The notes beneath the pieces are model-generated. The model had not been told where the DNA came from. It did no database searches and saw only the letters and a list, made by a program, of their open reading frames with translations. Position numbers and translations under genes: made by a program. DNA of 64,000 bases from an uncultured Clostridia bacterium. Its GTDB lineage: Bacteria > Bacillota > Clostridia > Oscillospirales > Ruminococcaceae. Numbering within the stretch: position 1 is the first letter of the stretch; every line of letters begins with the position of its first letter. This document shows, in pieces, positions 40,572 to 51,388 of this stretch. The stretch covers positions 94,455-158,454 of the forward strand of contig CANRFB010000002.1 in assembly GCA_947629785.1 (NCBI GenBank), in the 5' to 3' direction.

Positions 40572-41251
40572 TGGACGAGCAGGAAAAGATAGAAGCGCTC
40601 ATAGACCTGAAAACCGCCGGTAAGATCATACAGGTCATTATTGCATGGGCTGTATTCTTATGGGGCATACGAAAGCGCAGGCAGAAAAAGCAGGAAATTT
40701 CCGATAATTCCGCCGCTGACGGAAAAGAAACGATGAACGTTATCGACCAACAGGTGATAAAGGATCTGAAAGATTCCGGAAAAAAGCCGTTCAAACCGTA
40801 TTTCACGGCAAGCGATGAATACGGCGGGAAAAAATACCTTTTTGAGCTTCCAAAAGACTTTGTAAAGTTTGACAGCAGCACCGAATTTGACCCGTCATTC
40901 TGCTATGAACCAAAGGAAAATTACGGATTAAGCAAACTTACAAATGCACTCCCCGTTATTGCAATAGGACCCCATGACGCGGTTTATGATGCCGTTATGG
41001 AATTCAGGGAAAACGGGCGCGTTTCACACCGAAAGATAAAAAAGTTCAAGGGTGAAAATTTCCTGTTTTCCGCAAGTTTCAGCAACGGGAAAATCATACA
41101 TTACGCATATGCCTTTTCCGACGAGCCGACGCGGGAAAATGAAGCGCTGTTCCTGCAATATCCCATCGCGCTGAAAGGCACTGCGCTTGAAAAGAAACTG
41201 AAAGCCGCTCTTGACCATGCGGCGGTAACTTACAAAGAAACTTACATTTGA
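40571..41251 (+). CDS. Hypothetical protein with N-terminal TM segment
   Basis: 226-aa ORF overlapping the glucokinase stop by one base; IIQVIIAWAVFLWGI hydrophobic segment. Confidence 0.65.
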   Translation: MDEQEKIEALIDLKTAGKIIQVIIAWAVFLWGIRKRRQKKQEISDNSAADGKETMNVIDQQVIKDLKDSGKKPFKPYFTASDEYGGKKYLFELPKDFVKFDSSTEFDPSFCYEPKENYGLSKLTNALPVIAIGPHDAVYDAVMEFRENGRVSHRKIKKFKGENFLFSASFSNGKIIHYAYAFSDEPTRENEALFLQYPIALKGTALEKKLKAALDHAAVTYKETYI

Positions 41252-41263
41252 AAAGGAATTTGT

Positions 41264-41821
41264 ATGAGCAAATTTGACTTTCTGAATTTTTCGGAACAGC
41301 AGGACGCGGAAGCTTTCATGCAAAAGCAGAAAGAACACGCTTTCCTTAAAAGGGAAAGCCTTGACTCTGTTCCGGAAACCGAAATAGTCCACGCGGTAAC
41401 TTCGTGGATAGAGGGAAAATTCGACGAGGACTGGCGGAATATGTGCGAGGTGATAAACTCGCTTCCCACGCCTTGTCTGAATATCTACTGCGCGGATTAC
41501 GTTACAAAGGAAGTGCTGAACGGCGGTTTCGCACAGGCATTTTTCAACACGTCGCGGGATTACATCGGCGCGGCGGCGGAGGGTTTCCGCGCAGTGGGCT
41601 TTCCCGAGATTGCCGACATTATAGAAAAGGCTTTGAAGATAAATTTTGACAGCGGAAAAAGTTCTTCGGGACACGGCATAGAAGATTTCCTTGCCCTTTC
41701 GGAAAACAGCGAGTATTCCGCACTTGACGAGGAATTTTCCGAAGCCTTTGACGAAAACGCTTTCGGCACACTTGCAAAGCAATACATTCTGAAATATAAA
41801 AAATATTTCGGCGAAGAATAA
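41264..41821 (+). CDS. DMP19/DUF4375-like protein
   Basis: YCADYVTKEVLNGGFAQAFFNTSRDYIGAAAEGFRAVG. Confidence 0.65.
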   Translation: MSKFDFLNFSEQQDAEAFMQKQKEHAFLKRESLDSVPETEIVHAVTSWIEGKFDEDWRNMCEVINSLPTPCLNIYCADYVTKEVLNGGFAQAFFNTSRDYIGAAAEGFRAVGFPEIADIIEKALKINFDSGKSSSGHGIEDFLALSENSEYSALDEEFSEAFDENAFGTLAKQYILKYKKYFGEE

Positions 41822-41843
41822 TTTACGAAAGGACAGATAAAAA

Positions 41844-43502
41844 ATGTTCAGTGATTCTATCAAAAAAGGCGCAAACAACGCGCCGCACCGCGCGCTTTAC
41901 CACGCGCTTGGTCTTACAAACGAGGAAATAAACCGTCCTCTTGTGGGAATTGTAAGTTCCTACAACGAAATTGTTCCCGGGCACATGAATATCGACAAGA
42001 TAGTCGACGCGGTAAAATTAGGCGTTGCCATGGCGGGCGGAACACCTATCGTTTTCCCTGCAATTGCCGTTTGTGACGGTATCGCCATGGGACATCGGGG
42101 AATGAAATATTCCCTCGTTACCCGCGACCTTATTGCGGATTCCACCGAAGCCATGGCGCTTGCCCACGGTTTTGACGCCCTTGTTATGGTTCCCAACTGT
42201 GACAAGAACGTTCCCGGACTGCTTATGGCGGCTGCAAGGCTGAATATCCCCACCATTTTCGTAAGCGGAGGACCTATGCTTGCAGGACGTGTTGACGGCG
42301 CAAAAACGAGTTTCTCCAGCATTTCCGAAGCCGTGGGTAAATTTGCGGCGGGTACTATTGATGAAAACAAGCTTGAAGAATACGAAGTAAAGGGCTGTCC
42401 CACCTGCGGCTCATGTTCGGGAATGTACACCGCCAATTCCATGAACTGCCTTACCGAAGTCCTCGGCATGGGTCTTAAAGGCAACGGAACCATTCCCGCT
42501 GTCTATTCCCGCAGAATAGAACTTGCAAAGCGCGCGGGTATGCAGATAATGGAACTTGTGAAAAACGACATCAAGCCCCTTGACATAATGACCGAAAAGG
42601 CGTTCATGAACGCTCTTACCGTGGACATGGCTCTGGGCTGTTCCACAAACAGTATGCTTCATCTTCCCGCCATCGCCCATGAATGCGGAATCGACATAAA
42701 TCTTGATGTTGCCAACGAAATAAGCGCAAAGACTCCCAATCTCTGCCATCTTGCACCCGCAGGCGGCACCTACATGGAAGACCTTGACGAAGCGGGCGGC
42801 GTTTACGCGGTAATGAACGAGCTTTCCAAGAAAAATCTGCTGAACCTCGACTGCATGACCGTTACCGGAAAGACCGTAGGCGAAAATATTGCAAATTGTG
42901 TAAACAAGAATCCCGAAGTTATTCGTCCGGTTGAAAATCCATACAGCACAACAGGCGGTATAGCTGTTCTCCGCGGAAATCTTGCACCCGACAGCTGCGT
43001 TGTAAAGCGCAGTGCGGTTTGTGAAGAAATGCTTGTTCACAGCGGTCCTGCAAGAGTTTTCGACTGTGAGGAAGATGCCATGGCTGCCATCACAGGCGGA
43101 AAGATAAACGAGGGCGATGTAGTAGTTATCCGCTACGAGGGTCCCAAGGGCGGTCCGGGAATGAGAGAGATGCTTAACCCCACTTCCGCAATTATGGGAA
43201 TGGGACTCGGCAGCAAAGTTGCACTTATCACCGACGGACGTTTCAGCGGTGCGACCCGCGGCGCGGCAATAGGACACATTTCCCCCGAAGCGGCAGTAGG
43301 CGGCGTTATCGGCGTTGTAAACGAGGGGGACATAATTTCCATAAATATCCCCGAAAATACCATTACCTTGGAAGTTCCGCAGGAGGAAATCGACCGCCGT
43401 CTTGCGAATTTCACGCCCAAGACAAAGGAACTCCGCGGCTATCTTAAACGCTACGCAAAGCTTGTAACTTCGGGCGCGCAAGGAGCTATCCTGAAAGACT
43501 AA
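41844..43502 (+). CDS. ilvD: Dihydroxy-acid dehydratase
   Basis: [46 protein letters not shown]. Confidence 0.96.
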   Translation: MFSDSIKKGANNAPHRALYHALGLTNEEINRPLVGIVSSYNEIVPGHMNIDKIVDAVKLGVAMAGGTPIVFPAIAVCDGIAMGHRGMKYSLVTRDLIADSTEAMALAHGFDALVMVPNCDKNVPGLLMAAARLNIPTIFVSGGPMLAGRVDGAKTSFSSISEAVGKFAAGTIDENKLEEYEVKGCPTCGSCSGMYTANSMNCLTEVLGMGLKGNGTIPAVYSRRIELAKRAGMQIMELVKNDIKPLDIMTEKAFMNALTVDMALGCSTNSMLHLPAIAHECGIDINLDVANEISAKTPNLCHLAPAGGTYMEDLDEAGGVYAVMNELSKKNLLNLDCMTVTGKTVGENIANCVNKNPEVIRPVENPYSTTGGIAVLRGNLAPDSCVVKRSAVCEEMLVHSGPARVFDCEEDAMAAITGGKINEGDVVVIRYEGPKGGPGMREMLNPTSAIMGMGLGSKVALITDGRFSGATRGAAIGHISPEAAVGGVIGVVNEGDIISINIPENTITLEVPQEEIDRRLANFTPKTKELRGYLKRYAKLVTSGAQGAILKD

Positions 43503-43514
43503 AGGAGAATTTCC

Positions 43515-43943
43515 ATGAATAAGAAACTTACGGCAGGAAAGCTTGCGGGAATTATCTTCTGCGGTCTTGCCCTTGTCTGCACCGTAATACTGATATCCCT
43601 GAACGGCTACTACAGCGGACAGATGAAAACAATAAACAAGTTTTTCACCGCCGTTGAAAGGAACGACTTCAATTCCTACAAGACCTGCTTTTCCAAAGCC
43701 GATGCGGAAACTCTCACCGAAGCAGACATTGAAGCTGCTCGGCTTATTGCGGAAGTTCTTGAAGATACGGAAGATTTCCGCGCGGACGCGTCATTCAAAG
43801 GACGTAAAAAACTTGAAAACGGAAGATATTCCGTAACTTTTGACATAGTGGTCTACAACGATTCCGAAAAGGAGACCCTGAAAGACGTTTCACGGATACT
43901 TGTCCGTGACGGCGGCAAATGGGTAATTGAAACGCAGGCATAA
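43515..43943 (+). CDS. Small membrane-anchored/secreted hypothetical protein
   Basis: N-terminal hydrophobic helix LAGIIFCGLALVCTVILISL then NTF2-like hydrophilic domain. Confidence 0.6.
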   Translation: MNKKLTAGKLAGIIFCGLALVCTVILISLNGYYSGQMKTINKFFTAVERNDFNSYKTCFSKADAETLTEADIEAARLIAEVLEDTEDFRADASFKGRKKLENGRYSVTFDIVVYNDSEKETLKDVSRILVRDGGKWVIETQA

Positions 43944-43948
43944 AAAAT

Positions 43949-43976
43949 GACTTGGCACATTTTTCCGTGCCAAGTC
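43949..43976. terminator. Bidirectional rho-independent terminator
   Basis: GACTTGGCAC-atttttcc-GTGCCAAGTC flanked by A-run and T-rich sequence between convergent genes. Confidence 0.8.
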
Positions 43977-43991
43977 TTTATTTTTTATAAA

Positions 43992-46520
43992 TCACGCCGT
44001 TTCTATGCTGTTTGCCTTGTGCAGACCAAGCTTTTCAACAGCCTGTTCACGCATTTTATATTTGAGGATCTTTCCCGCCGCGTTCATGGGGAAACCGTCC
44101 ACAAAGTCCACATATCTGGGGCACTTGTGCTTAGCCATTCTGTCAAGGCAGAAATCCTTTATTTCCTGTTCCGTGGCGGTAACGCCGTCCTGAAGAACGA
44201 TGCAAGCCATTATTTCCTCGCCGTAGTCCTCGTCGGGAACGCCTATTACCTGAACGTCCTTTACTTTCGGATAGGTATAGAGGAAGTCCTCTATCTCCTT
44301 GGGGTAAATATTTTCGCCGCCGCGGATTATCATATCTTTTATACGTCCTGTTATCTTGTAATAGCCGTCCTCGGAACGCCGTCTTGCAAGGTCGCCCGTG
44401 TGCAGCCAGCCGTCCGGATCAATTGCCGCCGCGGTAGCTTCGGGCATTTTGTAGTAGCCTTTCATGATGTTGTAGCCGCGGGCAACGAATTCGCCGTCCA
44501 CGTCGTCGGGAAGTTCCTGATTTGTTTCGGGGTCAACAATACGACATTCAACGCCGAAAATCGGTCCGCCCACGGTATTTACACGCTGTTCTATGGAATC
44601 GGTGGTCTTGCTCATAGTCGTTGCGGGGGAAGCTTCGGTCTGACCGTAAGTAATACATATCTGCGTCATGTGCATTTTGTCGATAACTTCTTCCATGGTC
44701 TTTATAGGACAGGGCGAACCCGCCATAATTCCCGTTCTCATGCTTGAAAAATCGGTTTTCGGGAAATCCTCATGCCCGAGCATTGCAATAAACATTGTGG
44801 GAACGCCGTGGAAGCAGGTTATCTTCTCCTTGTTTATGCAGGCAAGTCCTTTCCTCGGTGAAAATCTCGTTATAGGCGACATGGTGGTTCCGTGGGTCAT
44901 GGAAGCCGTCATAGCCAGAACCATTCCGAAACAGTGGAACATAGGCACCTGTATCATCATTCTGTCGGCTGTGGAAAGGTCCATGCAGTCGCCGATAGCC
45001 TTTCCGTTATTTACAACGTTGTAATGGGTAAGCATAACGCCTTTTGGGAAACCCGTAGTTCCGGAAGTGTACTGCATATTGCACACATCGTGAACGTTGA
45101 TGGTTCGTCTTACTTCCTCCACCTTGCTGTAAGGAACTTCCTTTGCCAGTGCAAGGGCGGATTCCCAAGTGAAGCAACCCTTGTTTTCCGAATCAACGGT
45201 TATGACGTTTTTCAGGAACGGCAGTTTTTCGGAAACAAGCTTGCCGGGCTGGCAGTTTTCAAGTTCGGGGCAAAGTTCCTTGATAATGTTGATGTAGCTT
45301 ATGTTCTTGATGCCGTCTATCATAACGAGAGTATTCGTGTCGGACTGTTTGAGAAGATATTCCGCCTCGTGAATTTTATACTCCGTGTTAACCGTAACAA
45401 GCACCGCGCCTATCTTTGTGGTAGCCCAGAAAGTAATATACCACTGGGGAACGTTGGTTGCCCAGATAGCAACGTGGTCGCCTTTCTTAACGCCCATAGC
45501 CATAAGCGCGCGGGCAAAAGTGTCCACATCATCGCGGAATTCGGGATATGTGCGGGTGTAGTCAAGTTCGGTATATCTGAAAGCGTACTGATTGGGGAAC
45601 TGTTCGCAGATCCTGTCAAGCACGTCGGGGAAAGTGTAGTTTATAATGCGTTCCTTGGGCCACGGATACTGACCCTTTCCGTCAATGCTTGTCTGGAGAG
45701 AATGTTTATACTTTGTCTTGTAAGGAGCCATGAACTCCGCAAACTGAGGAATTACAATTCCCGCGTCGCTGAGGTCGGGCGCCCAGCGTTTCAGCCATTC
45801 AAGGGAAATATATCCCGTATAGTTGATGGTCTTGAGAGCCTCTATCATTTCTCTTATGGGAATATCTCCGCTTCCCATTATTTTGTAAATTACCTTGCCG
45901 TCCGCGCCCATAACGCTGTCCTTGACCTGAATGTACTTGATGTATTCGCCGAGGTTGGCAACGGTGGTTTCGGGGGCTTCACCGCCGAATCTGAACGGGT
46001 GGTGCATATCCCAGAGAGCGGCAACTTTGCGGCTGTCCACCCTGTCAAGAAGCGCGGCAAGGCGTTTTGTATCGCTGTAAACGCCGTTTGTTTCCACAAG
46101 GAGAGTAACGTTATATTCTTCCGCAACAGGAACAAGCTTTTTCAGAGCGTTTTCCACAACGGAATCGTCCACTTCGCCCTCGGGGGCGGCTTTCAGGTCG
46201 CCCAGAACGCGGATATATGGCGTTCCCAGCTTTTGTGCAAGCTTTGCATAAGCTGTTATCTCCGCAAAAGCTTCTTCCTGCTTGTCCGCAAATTTAAGGC
46301 AAGCGCCGGAAGTAAGACAAGGGATTTCCAGATCAAGAGATTTGAGTTTTTTAATAGTTTCCCCGATATTCTGTTCCTTGAACGGCTGGGCGTTTACCGA
46401 GAAAATATCGCTTCCCAGACCGCGGATCTCGATACCGTGGAATCCGAAATCCTTTGCCATTGAGTATATTTCCTGCCATGAAAAATCGGGACAGGCAATA
46501 GTTGAAAAACCAATCTTCAT
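43992..46520 (-). CDS. Fusion: xylose isomerase-like TIM barrel (sugar phosphate isomerase/epimerase) + AMP-binding acyl-CoA synthetase
   Basis: One 842-aa ORF: MKIGFSTIACPDFSWQEIYSMAKDFGFHGIEIRGLG... then YTSGTTGFPKGVMLTH, GWLHTGDLA, IIRGGENIYPKEIE, NAAGKILKYKMRE. Confidence 0.9.
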   Translation of the reverse strand: MKIGFSTIACPDFSWQEIYSMAKDFGFHGIEIRGLGSDIFSVNAQPFKEQNIGETIKKLKSLDLEIPCLTSGACLKFADKQEEAFAEITAYAKLAQKLGTPYIRVLGDLKAAPEGEVDDSVVENALKKLVPVAEEYNVTLLVETNGVYSDTKRLAALLDRVDSRKVAALWDMHHPFRFGGEAPETTVANLGEYIKYIQVKDSVMGADGKVIYKIMGSGDIPIREMIEALKTINYTGYISLEWLKRWAPDLSDAGIVIPQFAEFMAPYKTKYKHSLQTSIDGKGQYPWPKERIINYTFPDVLDRICEQFPNQYAFRYTELDYTRTYPEFRDDVDTFARALMAMGVKKGDHVAIWATNVPQWYITFWATTKIGAVLVTVNTEYKIHEAEYLLKQSDTNTLVMIDGIKNISYINIIKELCPELENCQPGKLVSEKLPFLKNVITVDSENKGCFTWESALALAKEVPYSKVEEVRRTINVHDVCNMQYTSGTTGFPKGVMLTHYNVVNNGKAIGDCMDLSTADRMMIQVPMFHCFGMVLAMTASMTHGTTMSPITRFSPRKGLACINKEKITCFHGVPTMFIAMLGHEDFPKTDFSSMRTGIMAGSPCPIKTMEEVIDKMHMTQICITYGQTEASPATTMSKTTDSIEQRVNTVGGPIFGVECRIVDPETNQELPDDVDGEFVARGYNIMKGYYKMPEATAAAIDPDGWLHTGDLARRRSEDGYYKITGRIKDMIIRGGENIYPKEIEDFLYTYPKVKDVQVIGVPDEDYGEEIMACIVLQDGVTATEQEIKDFCLDRMAKHKCPRYVDFVDGFPMNAAGKILKYKMREQAVEKLGLHKANSIETA

Positions 46521-46628
46521 TCTTCATCGATCCTTTGTAAAATTATTACACGATTAAACAATTATAATAATTATACAACATTTTCCCCGAAAAATCAATA
46601 GCCATTACGGAAATTTTCCAAAACCTTA

Positions 46629-46886
46629 TTACAAACATATCAGAAGATATATAAGCAGTGTAAGCGCCACTGCGGAAGCCGCCGCAGTTCCCAGTTTCAG
46701 CGCCAACGGAACGGGCGAAGGCTTTTCGGAGGGCGCAAGCCTGCCCATATATTCCCGCGCTTCCTCCTCCAATCTCACCGCAGGGACGTCCCGCTTGTCC
46801 GCTTTGACGTAAAGCACTGCCTTTTCAAAATATTCACTGTCCGTGCTGGTGATCTCCACCACCCGCCTGTTGATACCCTTTATCAT
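46629..46886 (-). CDS. Small C-terminally membrane-anchored hypothetical protein
   Basis: MIKGINRRVVEITSTDSEYFEKAVLYVKADKRDV... ending AASAVALTLLIYLLICL. Confidence 0.55.
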   Translation of the reverse strand: MIKGINRRVVEITSTDSEYFEKAVLYVKADKRDVPAVRLEEEAREYMGRLAPSEKPSPVPLALKLGTAAASAVALTLLIYLLICL

Positions 46887-47272
46887 AAACCTGCTCCTTT
46901 CGTTTACGAAAATTCTTCCACAAACCGTATTAAACACGAAAATTCGGGAATTTTCACGATAAAACAGCCTTTTTCACGGGAAATTTAACGGTTTTCCACC
47001 GTTCTTCAACATTTCCCCGAAAGCCGTTATCCTTAGTATTATAGCCGTTTTTAAGGTATTCTATACCATATGTAATTATAAAAATGTGGAAAACTTTGTG
47101 GAAATCCTTTTTTTTCAAAAACAGTGTTGAAAAATCGGTGGAAAAGGTTTAAAAAAGCAGGGTTTCAGGTGGTTTTGGGCAATTTTTGGGTGTGGAAAAC
47201 CAATTTACTGCTTGTATTATACAAATATTTTTAAAAATATGCACAAAAAATCCGCCTGTATTTGGCAGAAAA

Positions 47273-47311
47273 AACGAACCATTCTGCACTTTTCGCACAA
47301 AATGGCTCGTT
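47273..47311 (-). terminator. rpoBC terminator
   Basis: Minus strand AACGAGCCATT...AATGGTTCGTTTTTTC, 11-bp stem with one G-U then U-run. Confidence 0.75.
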
Positions 47312-47336
47312 AGAAATCATTCCATTACAGCCTGAA

Positions 47337-50300
47337 TCACACTACCGTTGCGGCAGGTGTTACGCTGTGTTCGGAAGCCGTTTCATTCTTGATAAGCTGA
47401 ATGTTGTTGTAAACGTCCATTCCTGTTCCCGCAGGAATAAGCTTACCGATAATAACGTTCTCTTTAAGTCCTTGGAGATGGTCGCTCTTGCCCTTGATAG
47501 CCGCGTCCGTAAGCGCCCTTGTAGTCTCTTGGAAAGACGCCGCCGACAGGAAGCTGTCGGAATTGGAGGACGCCTTTGTGATACCCTGAAGCACCGGAAC
47601 GGTGGTCGCAAGGGTAAGTCCCTCCTCGCCCGCGTCAATGCGCTTCTGAATCTCGGCATTTATCTCGTCTATCTCGCGCTTGTCGATAAGCGAACCGGGG
47701 AGCAGGTAGCTTGAACCGCTTTCGTCTATCTTGACCTTTCTAAGCATCTGACGAACGATAACTTCAATGTGCTTGTCGTTGATGTCAACACCCTGCAAGC
47801 CGTAAACTTTCTGAACTTCGGTAATGATATAATTCTGAACAGCCTGCTGACCGTTTACCGCCAGAATGTCCCCCGGATTCAGCGAACCCTCGGTAAGAGG
47901 CGCGCCCTTTTCAACGGTGTCGCCCTCATGGACTTTTATCTTGTAGCCGTAAGGAACGGGGTAATATTCCTCCGTGCCTGTTTCGGCTTCGGTTATGATA
48001 ACGTTCCTTATCTTCTTTATTTCCTCTATGCGGACAGTTCCGCTTATTCTGGAAATAATAGCGCAGTTCTTGGGACGTCTGCTCTCGAAAAGTTCCTCAA
48101 CACGGGGCAGACCCTGTGTAATATCTTCCGCAGAAGCGATACCGCCGGTGTGGAACGTTCTCATTGTAAGCTGTGTGCCCGGTTCACCGATGGACTGCGC
48201 CGCGATAACGCCTACAGCTTCACCCACAGCAACAAGGTTGTTGTTTGTAAGGTTCGCACCGTAGCACTTTGCGCAGACTCCGTGTTTTGCCTTGCAGTTC
48301 AGAACGGAGCGTATCTTTACTCTTTCCACGCCGCTTTCAACGATCTTCTGCGCGTCCGATTCGGTAATGAGCTTGGTGTGGCTCATTATAAGGTCGCCGG
48401 TATTGGGATCGCGGAGATCGTCAATAAGGTAACGTCCGATAAGACGGGTTTTCAGCGACTCAATAACCTGATTTCCGTTTGTAATTGTGTAAACTTCGAT
48501 ACCCTCGGTAGAACCGCAGTCCTCCTCACGGATAATGACGTCCTGCGAAACGTCTACAAGACGTCTTGTAAGGTAACCCGAGTCGGCGGTACGCAGAGCG
48601 GTATCCGCAAGACCCTTTCTTGCACCACGGGAGGAAATGAAGTATTCCAGAATGTTCAGACCCTCACGGTAATTTGCACGGATAGGCATTTCAATGGTAG
48701 AACCGGAAGTATTTGCGATAAGTCCGCGCATTCCCGCCAGCTGACGGATCTGGTTGATACTGCCGCGTGCACCGGAATCCGCCATCATAAAGATAGGATT
48801 GTACTTGTCAAGACCGTTTTTCAGCGCGTCCGTAACTTCGTCCGTTGCCTTGTTCCAGATGTCGATGAACCTCTTGGACTTTTCAGCCGAGGAAATAAAA
48901 CCTCTCTTGTAAAGCTTGTTTATCTTCTCGACCTGTGAATCGGCATCAGCGAGAATATCTTTCTTTGCGGCAGGAATTTCCGCATCGCATACCGCAACAG
49001 TTATTGCCGCTCTTGTGGAGAATTTGAATCCCAGAGCCTTTACTTTATCCAGAACTTCGGAAGTGGTAGCCGTTCCGTGGATCCGTATACATCTTTCGAT
49101 AATGTCCGAAAGCTGTCCTTTCTTTACAAGGAAGTCTATTTCAAGATCAAACTGCTTGTCGGAATTAGTTCTGTCAACATATCCCAGATTCTGGGGAATA
49201 TTTTCGTTGAAGATGATTCTTCCCACCGTGCAGTCGATAAGCTTGGAAACGGTCTTTCCGCCTATGTCCTTGGAAATTCTTACCTTGATAGGCGCATGAA
49301 TGGAGACTGCGCCCTCACTGTAAGCCATAAGCGCTTCGTTCACGTCGCGGAAAACCTTGCCTGCGCCCTTTTCGATATAGTTGCCGTTTTCGTCCTTGTC
49401 GTCCTTTTTCATGGTAAGGTAGTAAGAACCAAGGACCATATCCTGTGACGGAACAGCAACAGGACGTCCGTCGGAGGGTTTCAGCAGGTTATTTGCCGCA
49501 AGCATAAGGAATCTTGCCTCAGCCTGTGCTTCCGCCGAAAGGGGCAGGTGAACCGCCATCTGGTCGCCGTCGAAGTCCGCATTGTAAGCGGTACAAACCA
49601 GCGGGTGAAGTTTCAGCGCACGACCCTCTACAAGTATAGGCTCAAATGCCTGAATACCCAGTCTGTGAAGCGTAGGCGCACGGTTCAGGAGAACGGGGTG
49701 ATCCTTGATAACATTTTCAAGAGCGTCCCAGACGTCGTTCTCCGCTCTGTCCACCTTTTTGCGGGCGGATTTTATATTGTTGGACTTCTGAGTGTCCACA
49801 AGGCGTTTCATAACAAAGGGCTTGAACAGTTCCAGAGCCATTTCTTTCGGCAGACCGCACTGGAACATCTTGAGCTCGGGTCCTACAACGATAACCGAAC
49901 GTCCGGAATAGTCAACACGTTTACCCAGAAGATTCTGACGGAAACGTCCCTGCTTACCTTTCAGCATATCGGAAAGGGATTTGAGCGCACGGTTATTGGG
50001 TCCCGTAACGGGTCTGCCGTGTCTGCCGTTGTCGATAAGGGCGTCTACCGCTTCCTGAAGCATTCTCTTTTCGTTGCGGATAATGATGTCGGGAGCTTCC
50101 AGTTCAAGCATTTTCTTGAGGCGGTTATTTCTGTTGATAACACGTCTGTAAAGATCGTTAAGGTCGGAAGTTCCGTATCTGCCGCCGTCCAGCATTATCA
50201 TAGGACGGATATCCGGCGGAATTACGGGAAGCGTCTTTATGATCATCCACTCGGGCTTATTTCCCGAAAGGCGGAACGCTTCAATGATCTCCAGTCTTTT

Positions 50301-51311
50301 CAGGAGCTTGATCTTCTTCTGTCCGGGAGGGAGATCGTTAAGTTCCGATTTCAGTTCATTTGAAGCCCAGACAAGGTTGTTTATCCAGTTTTCCTTGTTT
50401 GCAAGTCCGTCAAATTCGCCGTTGGTATTGGCGGCTGCGACATTCTCAAAGAATTTTCTTTCAATATAGTAAGAACCTGTTTCCACCTTTATGACAGGCC
50501 CTTTTTCTTCGTCCTGACGTCTGTTATAGGGGAGGATCTCCTCTTTATACTGAACTCTGGAAACCACGTCACCCACATGATAAGTTACCATTTCCATGCC
50601 GGCGCGGACTTCGTAGCTGTCAACGCCCTCCTCGTCGCCGGGAACTATTTCATAGTATCTCTTGGCAAGGAAATCCTTTATCTTGTCCTCGTCAATGCCG
50701 GTTACCTTTTCAAATTCCGCAATATGCTGACAGATAAAATTATCATACCTGTCGTGACTGTATTCTTCAAGGAGTTCAAAAATAGCCTCCGCGCCCATTT
50801 CTGCAACGAAATCGTCCTCGTACTTTTCGCGCATATCGGCATATTCCTTTTCGGAAAGCAGCTGCTTCTTCTGAAGCTCGGTATTTCCCGGATCGGTAAC
50901 TATATATTTTGTAAAATACAGCACTTCTTCCAAGCGTTTCTGAGCAACTTCAATGACCTGACCGATCCTTGACGGCGTACCCTTGAAATACCAGATATGG
51001 GAAGCGGGAGCCGCAAGTTCGATATGTCCCATACGTTCGCGGCGGACTTTGGAACGGGTTACTTCAACGCCGCAGCGATCGCATATCTTGCCCTTGAAGC
51101 GTATTTTCTTATACTTTCCGCAGTGACATTCCCAGTCCTTCTGCGGTCCGAAGATCCTTTCGCAGAAAAGACCGTCCCGCTCAGGCTTCTGAGTCCTGTA
51201 GTTGATGGTTTCGGGTCTTGTTACCTCGCCGTGAGACCATTCTTTTATCTGTTCGGGGGAAGCAAGCCCTATCTTTATAGATTCAAAGGTATTGAATTCC
51301 AAATATAACAC
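47337..51311 (-). CDS. rpoC: RNA polymerase beta' subunit
   Basis: FATP...[16 protein letters not shown] catalytic motif, zinc cysteines [23 protein letters not shown]. Confidence 0.98.
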   Translation of the reverse strand: MLYLEFNTFESIKIGLASPEQIKEWSHGEVTRPETINYRTQKPERDGLFCERIFGPQKDWECHCGKYKKIRFKGKICDRCGVEVTRSKVRRERMGHIELAAPASHIWYFKGTPSRIGQVIEVAQKRLEEVLYFTKYIVTDPGNTELQKKQLLSEKEYADMREKYEDDFVAEMGAEAIFELLEEYSHDRYDNFICQHIAEFEKVTGIDEDKIKDFLAKRYYEIVPGDEEGVDSYEVRAGMEMVTYHVGDVVSRVQYKEEILPYNRRQDEEKGPVIKVETGSYYIERKFFENVAAANTNGEFDGLANKENWINNLVWASNELKSELNDLPPGQKKIKLLKRLEIIEAFRLSGNKPEWMIIKTLPVIPPDIRPMIMLDGGRYGTSDLNDLYRRVINRNNRLKKMLELEAPDIIIRNEKRMLQEAVDALIDNGRHGRPVTGPNNRALKSLSDMLKGKQGRFRQNLLGKRVDYSGRSVIVVGPELKMFQCGLPKEMALELFKPFVMKRLVDTQKSNNIKSARKKVDRAENDVWDALENVIKDHPVLLNRAPTLHRLGIQAFEPILVEGRALKLHPLVCTAYNADFDGDQMAVHLPLSAEAQAEARFLMLAANNLLKPSDGRPVAVPSQDMVLGSYYLTMKKDDKDENGNYIEKGAGKVFRDVNEALMAYSEGAVSIHAPIKVRISKDIGGKTVSKLIDCTVGRIIFNENIPQNLGYVDRTNSDKQFDLEIDFLVKKGQLSDIIERCIRIHGTATTSEVLDKVKALGFKFSTRAAITVAVCDAEIPAAKKDILADADSQVEKINKLYKRGFISSAEKSKRFIDIWNKATDEVTDALKNGLDKYNPIFMMADSGARGSINQIRQLAGMRGLIANTSGSTIEMPIRANYREGLNILEYFISSRGARKGLADTALRTADSGYLTRRLVDVSQDVIIREEDCGSTEGIEVYTITNGNQVIESLKTRLIGRYLIDDLRDPNTGDLIMSHTKLITESDAQKIVESGVERVKIRSVLNCKAKHGVCAKCYGANLTNNNLVAVGEAVGVIAAQSIGEPGTQLTMRTFHTGGIASAEDITQGLPRVEELFESRRPKNCAIISRISGTVRIEEIKKIRNVIITEAETGTEEYYPVPYGYKIKVHEGDTVEKGAPLTEGSLNPGDILAVNGQQAVQNYIITEVQKVYGLQGVDINDKHIEVIVRQMLRKVKIDESGSSYLLPGSLIDKREIDEINAEIQKRIDAGEEGLTLATTVPVLQGITKASSNSDSFLSAASFQETTRALTDAAIKGKSDHLQGLKENVIIGKLIPAGTGMDVYNNIQLIKNETASEHSVTPAATVV

Positions 51312-51388
51312 TCCTTTTTAAAAGGTTCATCGTTTCATTCAGAAGTGAAGTCCCGCCCCGCATTCCCGCGGGGCGAAACCGTTTAGCC

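Noticed and set aside
42411-43481. 356-aa minus-strand ORF
   Set aside because: Antisense shadow of ilvD
44892-46463. 523-aa plus-strand ORF
   Set aside because: Antisense to the TIM-barrel/acyl-CoA synthetase fusion; no family motifs
46980-47200. Chromosomal origin of replication
   Set aside because: No dnaA/dnaN neighbours and motifs are not consensus DnaA boxes; kept only as a low-interest motif cluster
47769-48938. 389-aa plus-strand ORF
   Set aside because: Antisense shadow of rpoC
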